Positions 1-9,740 of a stretch of DNA of 64,000 bases are shown here, in pieces. The DNA lies in NCBI RefSeq assembly GCF_900698855.1, contig NZ_LR217698.1, forward strand, positions 1 to 64,000. Reading direction: 5' to 3'. The notes beneath the pieces are model-generated. The model had not been told where the DNA came from, did no database searches, and saw only the letters and a list, made by a program, of their open reading frames with translations. This stretch comes from Erwinia_E haradaeae_F. GTDB taxonomy: Bacteria; Pseudomonadota; Gammaproteobacteria; Enterobacterales; Enterobacteriaceae. Both the position numbers and the translations under genes were made by a program. Numbering within the stretch: the stretch's first letter is position 1; the number at the start of each line of letters is the position of its first letter.

Positions 1-180
1 TTATTCCCAGGTTATATCATAATAATTCACAGGTAATACACAGTTAATAAATCAGTTAAATTATTGATTAATAAAGTAAAATTGAACTTACCCACAGAAA
101 AAGCTGTCATTAATAATAATTATTATTATATTATATTTTTTAAAAGATTTATTATTTATAGATATTAAATATAAATATTT
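1..180. other. oriC: Candidate chromosomal replication origin (degenerate oriC)
   Basis: Four 9-mers each differ by one base from the DnaA box TTATNCACA: TTATTCCCA (1-9), TAATTCACA (23-31), TAATACACA (34-42) and TTACCCACA (88-96). The last is followed by an almost pure A/T tract (about 110-180), and mnmG starts at 253 reading away. This is the E. coli order read from the mioC side: DnaA boxes, box R1, AT-rich unwinding element, mnmG. No perfect DnaA box is present, and the region may extend left beyond the window. The identification is inferred from position and motifs. Confidence 0.55.
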
Positions 181-205
181 GATGCAAAACAATCTAGAAA
201 GATCT

Positions 206-246
206 TATAATACTAATTAAAGATTCTTTGCATATTTAAGAGGTAG
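206..246 (+). promoter_or_regulatory. Probable mnmG -10 element and ribosome binding site
   Basis: A perfect TATAAT lies at 206-211, about 40 bases before the mnmG ATG. No convincing -35 hexamer sits 16-18 bases upstream; TTGATG at 179-184 is 21 bases away, which is too far. The ribosome binding site is the purine-rich AAGAGGTAG at 238-246. In E. coli the mnmG promoter also lies at the origin edge. Confidence 0.35.
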
Positions 247-252
247 TTCGCT

Positions 253-2148
253 ATGTTTTATACCGAACCTTTTGACATCATTGTAATTGGTGGTGGCCAC
301 GCTGGAACCGAAGCAGCGATGGCTGCAGCTCGTATAGGACATAAAACATTGTTATTAACTCATAATGTTGATACTTTAGGAGAGATGTCTTGTAACCCGG
401 CTATTGGAGGAATCGGAAAAGGACATCTAGTTAAAGAAATAGATGCATTAGGTGGAGTAATGGGTCGTGCCATTGATCAATCTGGAATACAGTTTAGAAC
501 ACTTAATGTAAGAAAAGGGCCTGCTGTACGCTCCACTAGAGCGCAAGCTGATCGAATGTTATATCGTCAAGCAGTACGTTATGCACTAGAAAATCAACCT
601 AATTTATTAATAATGCAACAAGATGTAAAAGATTTATTAGTAGATCATGATCAAGTCATGGGTGTAATTACTCAAATAGGAGTAGAATTTCATTCTCAAG
701 TAGTTATTTTAACTGTGGGTACTTTTTTAGATGGAAAGATTCATGTTGGCATGAAAACTAATATCGGCGGTCGTGCGGCTCACCCGTCATCTTCTCTTCT
801 TGCGCGCCGATTACACGAACTTCCATTGCGTGTTGGACGATTAAAGACTGGTACTCCTCCACGTATTGATAAACGATCTATTAATTTTAGCTTATTACCT
901 CCTCAATTTGGCGACAATCCATTACCTTTTTTTTCATTTTTAGATGACTTATATCAACCTCCTAAACAAGTACCTTGTTACATAACAAAAACTAATGAAA
1001 AAACTCATGATATTATCCGTGATAATCTTCATTATAGCCCCATATATAGTGGGAAAATTAAAGGAACTGGTCCTCGCTATTGTCCTTCAATCGAAGATAA
1101 AATCATGCGATTTACTGACCGAAATTCACATCAAATATTTTTAGAGCCAGAAGGATTAACTAGCAATGAAATCTATCCGAATGGCATATCTACTAGCCTA
1201 CCATTTAACATACAAATAAAACTTATTCGCTCTATACAAGGTATGGAGCAGGCAAATATCACAAGACCAGGTTATGCTATTGAATATGATTTTTTCAATC
1301 CATCTGATTTAAAGAGAACATTAGAAAGCAAGCATGTTCAAGGATTATTTTTTGCTGGTCAAATTAATGGAACAACCGGTTATGAAGAAGCTGCTGCACA
1401 GGGTCTTTTGGCAGGATTAAATGCTAGTCAATTTTTAATGGGAAACGATGGATGGATACCAAAACGTGATCAAGCTTATATAGGTGTCTTAGTTGATGAT
1501 CTTTGTACACATGGTGTTACTGAGCCTTATCGTATGTTTACTTCTCGCGCGGAATATCGTTTAATGTTACGTGAAGATAATGCTGATTTACGTTTAACTG
1601 AGATTGGTCGAAATTTCGGATTAATTGATGATATACGTTGGAAAAGATTTAATACGAAGATAGATAATATTGAGAGAGAACGGCAACGTCTTCGTTCAAT
1701 TAAACTATCGTCTAGTAACATAGAATCGGTTGTTATGAATAACTTGTTTTCTGGAAAATTAAAAAATAATCCTAGCTGTGAAGATTTATTAAGACGCCCT
1801 GAAATCACCTACCAACAATTAATGAATTTGACAGGATTGGGACCGGGTATATCTGATCGCCAAGTGGTAGAATCAGTAGAGGCTCAAATTAAATACGAAG
1901 GTTATATTGTTCGACAACAACGAGAGGTTGATAGACACATCCGTTACGAATCAACCTTGTTGCCTACTGATGTGGATTATAAAAAAATTAATGGATTATC
2001 TACTGAAGCAATATGTAGGCTCCAAGATTATAAACCATCCTCAATTGGTGAAGCATCACGTATTCCTGGTATTACACCATCAACTATTTCAAGTTTGATT
2101 ATTTATTTAAAAAATAATGGATTGTTTATTAGAGAATCGCAATGTTAA
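253..2148 (+). CDS. mnmG: tRNA uridine 5-carboxymethylaminomethyl modification enzyme MnmG (GidA)
   Basis: This FAD-dependent enzyme works with MnmE to install the cmnm5 group on the wobble U34 of several tRNAs. The protein has 631 residues against 629 in E. coli and aligns throughout. The dinucleotide-binding motif GGGHAGTEAA lies near residue 13, and conserved blocks KGPAVRSTRAQADR, GRLKTGTPPRI, GPRYCPSIEDK and AGQINGTTGYEEAAAQG are intact, as is the C-terminal MnmE-binding helical domain. The start follows an AAGAGGTAG ribosome binding site. The gene sits beside the putative origin, as in E. coli, but rsmG and the atp operon do not follow it. The next 1.6 kb is gene-free. Confidence 0.97.
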   Translation: MFYTEPFDIIVIGGGHAGTEAAMAAARIGHKTLLLTHNVDTLGEMSCNPAIGGIGKGHLVKEIDALGGVMGRAIDQSGIQFRTLNVRKGPAVRSTRAQADRMLYRQAVRYALENQPNLLIMQQDVKDLLVDHDQVMGVITQIGVEFHSQVVILTVGTFLDGKIHVGMKTNIGGRAAHPSSSLLARRLHELPLRVGRLKTGTPPRIDKRSINFSLLPPQFGDNPLPFFSFLDDLYQPPKQVPCYITKTNEKTHDIIRDNLHYSPIYSGKIKGTGPRYCPSIEDKIMRFTDRNSHQIFLEPEGLTSNEIYPNGISTSLPFNIQIKLIRSIQGMEQANITRPGYAIEYDFFNPSDLKRTLESKHVQGLFFAGQINGTTGYEEAAAQGLLAGLNASQFLMGNDGWIPKRDQAYIGVLVDDLCTHGVTEPYRMFTSRAEYRLMLREDNADLRLTEIGRNFGLIDDIRWKRFNTKIDNIERERQRLRSIKLSSSNIESVVMNNLFSGKLKNNPSCEDLLRRPEITYQQLMNLTGLGPGISDRQVVESVEAQIKYEGYIVRQQREVDRHIRYESTLLPTDVDYKKINGLSTEAICRLQDYKPSSIGEASRIPGITPSTISSLIIYLKNNGLFIRESQC

Positions 2149-3754
2149 TTACTTAGATAAACAATATATTTAAATGATTTTATGAATAAAATATTGTATA
2201 TATATCAAATATATAAAGATGAAATAGTTTTAATATATTCATTACTTGTATATTCATATATAGTCAACATTAGTTTAATAGTATAAAATCTTATGGGATA
2301 GTATAAATTTATTATATAAAAAATATATATTTTGTTACAAATATTTTATTTTTATATGAGTGGTATTTTTTATATAAAAAGTTAATTGATATTTTATAAT
2401 GTTATTATATATTTCAATTTCTGTGTATAATAAGTTAACAATAATGTTGTTTATAACAAAAAATGTTTTTATAACAATTAAAATTTTTACTAAATAAAAA
2501 TAGGTCTTGGGTTTTTCTATATTTAAGTTAGGTCAGTAAAAATAAATCATAGCATATTAATAATTGATAAGAAGTAATTTAGTTTTTTATTGTTAATATT
2601 TTTATATTTAAGATACATAAGATTAATTTCTTTGTGAGCTATATATGATAATGTTTAGTAATTATATTTTTTAAAAGTTATTTAAAATTTTAAAAAACAT
2701 GAAATTTTCATGATCTATGGAAAATGGTTAATTAAATATCATAATATTTTAAAGTAATTTTCTATTTTTAATTCAGGGGTTGTAAACAGTACAAGTCTTT
2801 ATATAAAGTTGATAGTGTGTATTTTTGTTTCAGTTTTCTTTAAGAAACTAATTAAAGTTTTTATCTTTAGATTCATAATAATTTTATACAATTTTTAATA
2901 AATAAATTTATGTATACCAGTTATATTTAGAATACATAGAGAGTTTATTTTTCAAGTAAAACCTGATTCTTTAATTTTTAAGTTTTTTTGATTACATATA
3001 AAAATTGAATTAGGTAAGAACCGCATTTTATATATCATAATTTTAGTTATAAACTTTGATACTCAGTGTATAGATTATAATTTTTAGTGTTTAAATATTT
3101 TAAATAGTATTTTTATAAAAAAGATTCATAGTGAGTTGTAAATAAATTTATAGATTATTTATTGATGGAAATGTTAGTTGAGTTGATTTTATCTTTTAAA
3201 ATAAATGATTTTTAAAATTAACATATTGATTTAATATATAAGATTAACAATCTTATATCGATAAGATTGTATCTATCATTTATATAATATGTCAGAGATT
3301 TCTTATTAATATAGGATGAAAATGTATTAGATTATTTTATAACTTTATTAATATGATATTATTTTTTTAATACATTAAGAAAATTTAAGAAAAAATTACA
3401 ATAATGATATTCTATGATATAAAAATTAATATTATATATTGTTGATAACCACTTGAGATAAAGTCATCTATCTCTATTTTTGATATTTGATGTGTTTTAA
3501 TAGAATTAAGATATGTTTAAATTAAAAATTTTTTATCACATTTGAATTAAATATTTTATTAAATTACATTACGTATTATTTGTAATCTAATCAAAATATA
3601 TAGATTGAATTTATATAATACTTAATTATATTAATATTGTTTATAAATATGGCAGACAACATGCACATTTTTTAATAATGAGAATTTGGATATTAACTAT
3701 CTATATTTAAGAATTTATTACATTGTTTTTAAAATCGATATTCTCAGGTTGAGT
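2149..3754. other. Gene-free AT-rich stretch between mnmG and pyrG
   Basis: No credible coding region, tRNA or GC-rich island is visible. The only strong structure is a 10-bp perfect inverted repeat with a 4-base loop at 3247-3270 (separate entry). In E. coli mazG precedes pyrG; no trace of it is recognisable here. Confidence 0.6.
3247..3270. repeat. Perfect 10-bp inverted repeat
   Basis: ACAATCTTAT and ATAAGATTGT flank the 4-base spacer ATCG. No T-run follows on either strand, so it is not a standard intrinsic terminator. It lies about 480 bases upstream of pyrG in otherwise structureless DNA. Confidence 0.6.
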
Positions 3755-5425
3755 ATGACAAAACATTATATCTTTGTAACAGGTGGGGTTGTTTCTTCTT
3801 TGGGAAAAGGGATTTTCGCTGGTTCATTAGCAGCCACTCTGGAGGCCAGAGGTCTTCCGGTAACTATTATAAAGCTGGATCCCTATATTAATGTTGATCC
3901 AGGAACCATGAGCCCTATTCAGCATGGTGAAGTTTTTGTAACTGGTGACGGCGCAGAAACAGATTTAGATCTTGGTCATTACGAGCGATTTATTCGTACA
4001 CGCATGAGTCGTCGTAATAATTTTACTGCAGGTCGTGTTTATTCTGATGTCCTTTATAAAGAAAGACACGGAGATTATATGGGAGAAACTGTTCAAGTTA
4101 TTCCTCATATTACTAATGCTATTAAAGAAAAAATAATCACAGGTGGGGAGGGGTATAATATAGTTTTAGTTGAAGTAGGAGGTACCGTTGGTGATATTGA
4201 GTCGTTACCATTTCTTGAGGCTATTCGTCAGATGGCAGGTGATATTGGTCGTGCGAATACAATATATATTCATTTAACACTGGTTCCCTATATGGCGGCA
4301 GCAGGGGAGGTAAAAACAAAGCCAACTCAGCACTCAGTTAAAGAGCTTTTATCGATTGGTATTCAACCAGATGTATTGATCTGTCGGTCTAGTTACCCAG
4401 TTCCTGATAATGAACGTTCTAAAATTGCTTTATTTTGTAATGTACCAGAGAAAGCAGTTATTTCATTAATAGATGTTGGTTCTATTTATAAAATTCCAGG
4501 TATTTTAAAATCACAGGGACTAGATGAATATATTTGTAAGAGTTTTAATTTAAATACACCACCAGCTAATCTAAGAGACTGGGATCAGGTTGTCTATCAA
4601 GAATCTCATCCCAATAGCGTTATAAATATAGGAATGGTCGGAAAATACACTACGTTACCCGATGCTTATAAATCAGTCATTGAAGCTTTAAAGCATGGAG
4701 GTTTAAGCAATCGCATTACTGTTCATATTAAGTTGATTGATTCAGAAGATATTGAAGCTAATGGAGTAGGTTTATTAAAAGATTTAGATGCTATTTTAAT
4801 TCCTGGTGGTTTTGGCTATAGAGGTGTAGAAGGTAAAATTATTACAACGCAATATGCTCGTGAAAACAATATTCCTTATTTGGGTATTTGTTTAGGAATG
4901 CAGGTAGCATTAATGGAATTTGCTCGCAATGTGGCAAACATGAAAAACGCACATTCAACTGAATTTTTTCCTCACTGTCAATATCCAGTAGTCGCTCTTA
5001 TTACTGAATGGTATGATGAAAAAGGTTCTACAGGCGAGAAAATAACGCAAAGCAGTTTCAGTGGAATGATGCGATTAGGTAATCAGGAATGTCAGTTAGC
5101 TGATTGTAGTTTAGTGCGTAAGCTGTATGGTTCTAGCACTATCACTGAACGTCATCGGCATCGTTATGAAGTAAATAAGAGATTTTTAAAAAAAATAGAA
5201 GAAGCTGGTTTACTTGTAGCGGGTTATTCCGGAGAGAATCATTTAGTTGAAATCATTGAGCTTCCAAGCCATCCTTGGTTTGTGGCTTGTCAATTTCATC
5301 CAGAATTTACTTCTACTCCTCGAGATGCTCATCCATTATTTAGTGGATTTATTCATGCAGCTAGTGTATATCAGGAAAATATAAAAAATAAAGATATTGC
5401 AGGTATATTACCATCATGTTCATAA
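3755..5425 (+). CDS. pyrG: CTP synthase
   Basis: Converts UTP to CTP using ATP and glutamine-derived ammonia. The protein has 556 residues (E. coli 545). The N-terminal synthetase domain shows FVTGGVVSSLGKG and the conserved DPGTMSPIQHGEVFVT block. The class I glutamine amidotransferase domain shows the nucleophile in LGICLGMQVA and the catalytic histidine and glutamate in CQFHPEFTSTP. The frame is open 23 codons further upstream, but MTKHYIFVTGG at 3755 matches the family start. The C-terminus is about 11 residues longer than in E. coli. eno follows 56 bases later, the conserved pyrG-eno pair. Confidence 0.97.
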   Translation: MTKHYIFVTGGVVSSLGKGIFAGSLAATLEARGLPVTIIKLDPYINVDPGTMSPIQHGEVFVTGDGAETDLDLGHYERFIRTRMSRRNNFTAGRVYSDVLYKERHGDYMGETVQVIPHITNAIKEKIITGGEGYNIVLVEVGGTVGDIESLPFLEAIRQMAGDIGRANTIYIHLTLVPYMAAAGEVKTKPTQHSVKELLSIGIQPDVLICRSSYPVPDNERSKIALFCNVPEKAVISLIDVGSIYKIPGILKSQGLDEYICKSFNLNTPPANLRDWDQVVYQESHPNSVINIGMVGKYTTLPDAYKSVIEALKHGGLSNRITVHIKLIDSEDIEANGVGLLKDLDAILIPGGFGYRGVEGKIITTQYARENNIPYLGICLGMQVALMEFARNVANMKNAHSTEFFPHCQYPVVALITEWYDEKGSTGEKITQSSFSGMMRLGNQECQLADCSLVRKLYGSSTITERHRHRYEVNKRFLKKIEEAGLLVAGYSGENHLVEIIELPSHPWFVACQFHPEFTSTPRDAHPLFSGFIHAASVYQENIKNKDIAGILPSCS

Positions 5426-5435
5426 TATAAAAGGT

Positions 5436-5454
5436 CGAGATATTTTCTCGTTTT
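5436..5454 (+). terminator. Weak hairpin with T-run between pyrG and eno
   Basis: CGAGA and TCTCG form a 5-bp stem around TATTT, directly followed by TTTT. It is too short for an efficient terminator. At most it could tune read-through from pyrG into eno. Confidence 0.25.
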
Positions 5455-5481
5455 CATTTATCTAGTTTCTGAGATAGACCA

Positions 5482-6780
5482 ATGTCCAAAATTATAAAAG
5501 TTATTAGCCGAGAAATTATTGATTCACGTGGTAATCCAACTGTTGAAGCAGAGGTGCACTTAGAAGGTGGATTTGTTGGGCTCGCATCAGTTCCATCTGG
5601 AGCCTCAACTGGGTCCCGAGAGGCTTTAGAGTTGCGTGATAATGATGAAAAACGCTTTCTTGGTAAAGGTGTCATGAAAGCAGTCGATTCTATTAATGGA
5701 CTGATTACTAAGCATATCATTGGGCATGATGCTAAAGATCAATCACATATTGATCAAATAATGATAGATTTGGATGGAACCAAGAACAAATCACGACTTG
5801 GAGCGAATGCTATTTTAGCTGTATCATTAGCTAATGCTAAAGCTGCATCCGCTTCTAAGGGAATGCCGCTTTATGCACATATTGCTGAGCTTGTAAATAA
5901 TCCAGGTAAATTCTCTATGCCTTTGCCAATGATTAATATTCTGAATGGCGGTAAGCATGCTAATAACAATCTAGATATACAAGAGTTTATGATTCAACCT
6001 ATTGGTGCGCGTTCTTTAAGAGAAGCAGTTCGGATAGGATCTGAAATCTTTCATATATTAGAACAAATACTGAAATCCAAGGGCATATCTACTTCTGTGG
6101 GAGACGAAGGAGGTTATGCGCCTAACCTCAAATCTACGATTGCAGCACTAGATCTTATTGTAGAATCTGTAAAAACTGCAGGATATGTACTAGGAAAAGA
6201 TATTACAATAGCTCTAGATTGTGCAGCATCTGAATTTTATCAAAATGGTCAATATGTAATGTTTGGCGATAGAAAAACATCTTTTTCTTCCAAAGAATTT
6301 ACACACTTTTTAGAGAGTTTAACCAAGCAATACCCGATTATATCTATTGAGGACGGTCAAGATGAATCCGATCATGAGGGATTTTTATATCAAACTCAAA
6401 TTTTAGGCGATAAGATACAGCTTGTGGGTGATGATTTATTTGTAACTAACTCTATTTTCCTTAAGGAAGGAATTAAGAAAGGTCTTGTTAATTCTGTGTT
6501 AATTAAATTAAACCAGATTGGTTCTTTAACCGAGACGTTATCTGCTATTCAGATAGCAAAAAATGCAGGGTATACGACAATTATCTCTCATCGCTCTGGG
6601 GAGACTGAAGATGTAACGATTGCTGATTTAGCGGTTGGAACTTCTGCTGGTCAAATTAAAACTGGTTCTATGAGTCGCTCTGATCGCGTAGCTAAGTATA
6701 ATCAACTGATTCGTATTGAAGAAGTTCTAGGGCCTCGGGCCATTTTCTATGGTAAAAGAGAGCTTCAAGGAAAAATCTAA
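5482..6780 (+). CDS. eno: Enolase
   Basis: Catalyses 2-phosphoglycerate to phosphoenolpyruvate in glycolysis. The protein has 432 residues, the same as the E. coli mature length. The N-terminal SRGNPTVEAE and loop SGASTGSREALELRD are present. So are the catalytic region SVGDEGGYAPN, the Mg-binding SIEDG and GDDLFVTN, the catalytic lysine in LIKLNQIGSLTET, and SHRSGETED. It probably shares the pyrG transcript. The start ATGTCCAAAATT matches the E. coli start. A very strong hairpin lies 132 bases after the stop. Confidence 0.98.
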   Translation: MSKIIKVISREIIDSRGNPTVEAEVHLEGGFVGLASVPSGASTGSREALELRDNDEKRFLGKGVMKAVDSINGLITKHIIGHDAKDQSHIDQIMIDLDGTKNKSRLGANAILAVSLANAKAASASKGMPLYAHIAELVNNPGKFSMPLPMINILNGGKHANNNLDIQEFMIQPIGARSLREAVRIGSEIFHILEQILKSKGISTSVGDEGGYAPNLKSTIAALDLIVESVKTAGYVLGKDITIALDCAASEFYQNGQYVMFGDRKTSFSSKEFTHFLESLTKQYPIISIEDGQDESDHEGFLYQTQILGDKIQLVGDDLFVTNSIFLKEGIKKGLVNSVLIKLNQIGSLTETLSAIQIAKNAGYTTIISHRSGETEDVTIADLAVGTSAGQIKTGSMSRSDRVAKYNQLIRIEEVLGPRAIFYGKRELQGKI

Positions 6781-6911
6781 TATGATCATTTTTATTATTA
6801 AGAACACAAATATGTCGCAATAATATTTTCTATTCTTTGGCATCGGGATGAGTTTATGATTTTCTTAGGGTGGGAATGAGTTTTATGGAAATTTATAGCA
6901 ATAAAGTCATG

Positions 6912-6968
6912 TAATCATTGAAAATAAAATCATTCGTATAAAAAGAATGATTTTATTTTCAATGATTA
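6912..6968. repeat. 24-bp perfect hairpin between eno and trxA
   Basis: The arms at 6912-6935 and 6945-6968 are perfectly complementary over 24 bp with a 9-base loop. The arms are AT-rich. The hairpin lies after eno and 59 bases before the trxA ribosome binding site. No T-run follows the right arm. It could act as an eno 3' end or terminator, an RNase III site, or part of the trxA leader. Confidence 0.75.
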
Positions 6969-7035
6969 TTTCTATGTGTATCTTATTGTTTTATTAACAA
7001 TAATTATTCTAATCAAATGTTTTTTTGGAGAAAAG

Positions 7036-7365
7036 ATGAACAATAAAATTATTAACTTGACCGATGCTAGTTTTGAGAAGGATGTTATAAAATCCACAGG
7101 ATTCATATTAGTTGATTTTTGGGCAGAATGGTGTAGTCCATGTAAAATGCTTTCTCCTATTCTAGATTTAATTTCTATTGAGTACGAAGATAAATTAACT
7201 ATTGGAAAAATAAACATTGATAAAAATCCGTGCACGGCTCCACAATACAGTATTCGGAGTATTCCTACTTTGCTTCTTTTTAAAGAAGGTCAAGTTATTG
7301 CAACTCAAGTTGGTTCATTATCTAAAGGACAGCTAACTGACTTCTTAAATTTACATTTAAACTAA
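7036..7365 (+). CDS. trxA: Thioredoxin 1, with an altered CSPC active site
   Basis: Small cytoplasmic disulfide reductase and partner of ribonucleotide reductase and other enzymes. The 109 residues equal the E. coli length. The start at 7036 is chosen because a GGAG ribosome binding site lies at 7027-7030 and MNNKIINLTD matches the family; the frame is open upstream. The active site reads WAEWCSPCKM, with Ser replacing the usual Gly of CGPC. The cis-proline stretch IPTLLLF is intact, while the preceding residue is Ser where E. coli has Gly74. An extra Cys occurs in NPCTAPQ. rho follows 398 bases downstream, as in E. coli. Confidence 0.96.
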   Translation: MNNKIINLTDASFEKDVIKSTGFILVDFWAEWCSPCKMLSPILDLISIEYEDKLTIGKINIDKNPCTAPQYSIRSIPTLLLFKEGQVIATQVGSLSKGQLTDFLNLHLN

Positions 7366-7763
7366 GACGTTAAGAGAAATATTCTATTTTTTAATATTAT
7401 CATACAATTTTTCTTCTGAAATCTGGACGATCAGAATGAAGCATGCTATGGTGATGGTTTCTTTAGTATTAGATTTATACTTTAAATGAGATATAACCAT
7501 ACTGAATTTACAGATAGAGAGAAATCTTAGTATTATAGGGACAATTTCATCATAGCTTATCTTTCATCATCTGATTCTAAAGATTGGTATAATTATTTTT
7601 CTTTTTTTATTATTGCCTCTGATTTTATAGTTACTTTTGGAGCTATTATTAGTGGATAATCAGAGCAAAAACTTATATTAATAGGTTTTAGATAAAAATC
7701 CTGCTAGTTATTACATATGATTCAAGATATGTCCTCAAGTTTAAAAACTCAGAACCCACCATT
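7366..7763. other. trxA-rho intergenic region (rho leader)
   Basis: In E. coli this position carries the rho leader and the short rhoL ORF used in autogenous control. No matching leader peptide or clear promoter is recognisable here. Confidence 0.4.
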
Positions 7764-9023
7764 ATGAATCTTACCAACTTAAAAAATACGCTGGTTTCCG
7801 ACTTAATCACTCTTGGTGAAAGAATGGGGCTGGAAAATTTAGCGCGCATACGTAAACAGGATATTATTTTTTCCATACTTAAACAGCATGCTAAAAGCGG
7901 CGAAGATATTTTTGGTGACGGTGTTTTGGAGATACTTCAGGATGGATTTGGCTTTCTTCGATCTAGTGACAGCTCTTATCTTGCTGGACCAGATGATATT
8001 TATGTTTCACCTAGTCAGATTCGGAGATTTAACTTACGTACAGGAGATACGATTTCAGGAAAAATTCGCCCTCCCAAAGAAGGGGAGCGATATTTTGCTT
8101 TATTAAAAGTTAATGAAGTTAACTATGATAAACCCGAAAATGCACGTAATAAAATTCTTTTTGAAAATCTAACTCCATTACATGCTAATTCTCGATTGCG
8201 AATGGAGATAGGTAACGGTTCTACTGAAGATCTGACATCTCGTGTGTTGGATCTGGCATCGCCTATTGGACGTGGTCAACGTGGTTTAATTGTCGCTCCA
8301 CCGAAAGCTGGTAAAACTATGTTACTTCAAAATATCGCACAAAGTATTGCTTGTAATCACCCTGAGTGCGTTCTTATGGTCTTGTTAATTGATGAGCGTC
8401 CTGAAGAAGTAACTGAAATGCAGCGTTTAGTAAAAGGTGAAGTGATAGCTTCAACTTTTGATGAACCTGCATCACGTCACGTGCAGGTTTCTGAAATGGT
8501 TATTGAAAAGGCTAAAAGGTTAGTTGAACATAAAAAAGATGTAATTATTCTTTTAGACTCTATTACTCGTTTAGCCCGTGCTTATAATACTATTGTCCCG
8601 GCTTCGGGAAAAATTTTAACTGGTGGTGTAGATGCTAATGCATTACATCGTCCAAAGCGTTTCTTCGGTGCTGCACGTAATGTAGAAGAAGGGGGTAGTT
8701 TGACGATTATTGCTACGTCTTTGGTGGATACTGGCTCCAAGATGGATGAGGTGATTTATGAAGAGTTTAAAGGAACAGGGAATATGGAGTTACATTTAGC
8801 TCGAAAAATTGCTGAGAAACGTGTATTTCCTGCTATTGATTATAATCGTTCTGGAACTAGAAAAGAAGAATTATTAACTGTATCAGAAGAGCTTCAGAAA
8901 ATGTGGATATTGCGTAAAATCATTCACCCTATGGGAGAAATAGACGCAATGGAATTTTTAATTGATAAATTAGCCATGAGCAAAACAAATGATGAATTTT
9001 TTGATATGATGAAGCGCTCATGA
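7764..9023 (+). CDS. rho: Transcription termination factor Rho
   Basis: Hexameric RNA-dependent ATPase that ends untranslated transcripts. The protein has 419 residues, identical in length to E. coli and nearly identical in sequence. The N-terminal RNA-binding domain (LEILQDGFGFLRS, GPDDIYVSPSQIRRF) precedes the Walker A segment APPKAGKTMLLQ near residue 178. Walker B, VIILLDSITR, the Q-loop and the R-loop GTGNMEL follow. The start MNLTNLKN equals the E. coli start. Strong conservation in an eroding genome implies termination is still Rho-dependent. Confidence 0.98.
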   Translation: MNLTNLKNTLVSDLITLGERMGLENLARIRKQDIIFSILKQHAKSGEDIFGDGVLEILQDGFGFLRSSDSSYLAGPDDIYVSPSQIRRFNLRTGDTISGKIRPPKEGERYFALLKVNEVNYDKPENARNKILFENLTPLHANSRLRMEIGNGSTEDLTSRVLDLASPIGRGQRGLIVAPPKAGKTMLLQNIAQSIACNHPECVLMVLLIDERPEEVTEMQRLVKGEVIASTFDEPASRHVQVSEMVIEKAKRLVEHKKDVIILLDSITRLARAYNTIVPASGKILTGGVDANALHRPKRFFGAARNVEEGGSLTIIATSLVDTGSKMDEVIYEEFKGTGNMELHLARKIAEKRVFPAIDYNRSGTRKEELLTVSEELQKMWILRKIIHPMGEIDAMEFLIDKLAMSKTNDEFFDMMKRS

Positions 9024-9740
9024 TTTTAAATTATGAGTAAGGGTATATGGTTATCTTATCTTTATATTCACCAAAAATTTTCATACATATCGTAATTATA
9101 TAAAATCACTTTAGTGGATAAATGATAGGTTTGTATTGTAAATTCTAGGAATTTATTATATTTCAGTTAGTCGTGTTATATTATATAAGATTTATAATCC
9201 TATGTTTTATTAAAGGTATGTATTATGAAAATAGAGAGAAATCTACTATACTTTTAAGAGTAGTAACTTAGTTGCCGGTTATGTTAAAGAATAAAAATGT
9301 GGTTTACTAATTGTTTAGGAATACCAAGCGTCACTGTATAAAAAATCATTTTTATTTTATATTTTTTGATTGTATAGTTTTACATGTATTAATTGAATAA
9401 TGAAAAATTATTTTTATTTATCTCTTCGAGATAACTTAGGATGTTATTACATGTTTTAATTATACCAATAAGCACTCTGCATAAATCAAACTAACTCTAA
9501 AGAGATAATCACATAATGCATTGACTTATATGGTTCCTTTATGAAAGCTGTTTACAGGATAACTTATTTTAAGTTAAATAGTAGTGTTTATAACACTATT
9601 TTTTATTAAGAATAAAGAATATTTAATAGTAGTTTTATATAGAAAATTTTTTTCTATCTAACGTATGGCTATTGTATACTAATAAATAGTGTGTAGCTAG
9701 ATAGATAACTTTACTTTGATTATTAAAAACCTTTATCAAG
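9024..9740. other. Gene-free region between convergent rho and apaH
   Basis: Contains no credible gene. A terminator-like hairpin is at 9582-9604 (separate entry); the rest is AT-rich and structureless to inspection. Confidence 0.55.
9582..9604 (+). terminator. Intrinsic terminator-like hairpin downstream of rho
   Basis: TAGTGTT (9582-9588) pairs with AACACTA (9592-9598) around a 3-base loop, followed directly by six T. It is 560 bases beyond rho, so it could end long rho read-through or be left from a lost gene. It also faces apaH transcription from the other side. Confidence 0.5.

Noticed and set aside
5454..5720. 88-codon open frame on the minus strand over the start of eno
   Set aside because: It is antisense to the strongly conserved enolase gene and has no recognisable family or ribosome binding site.
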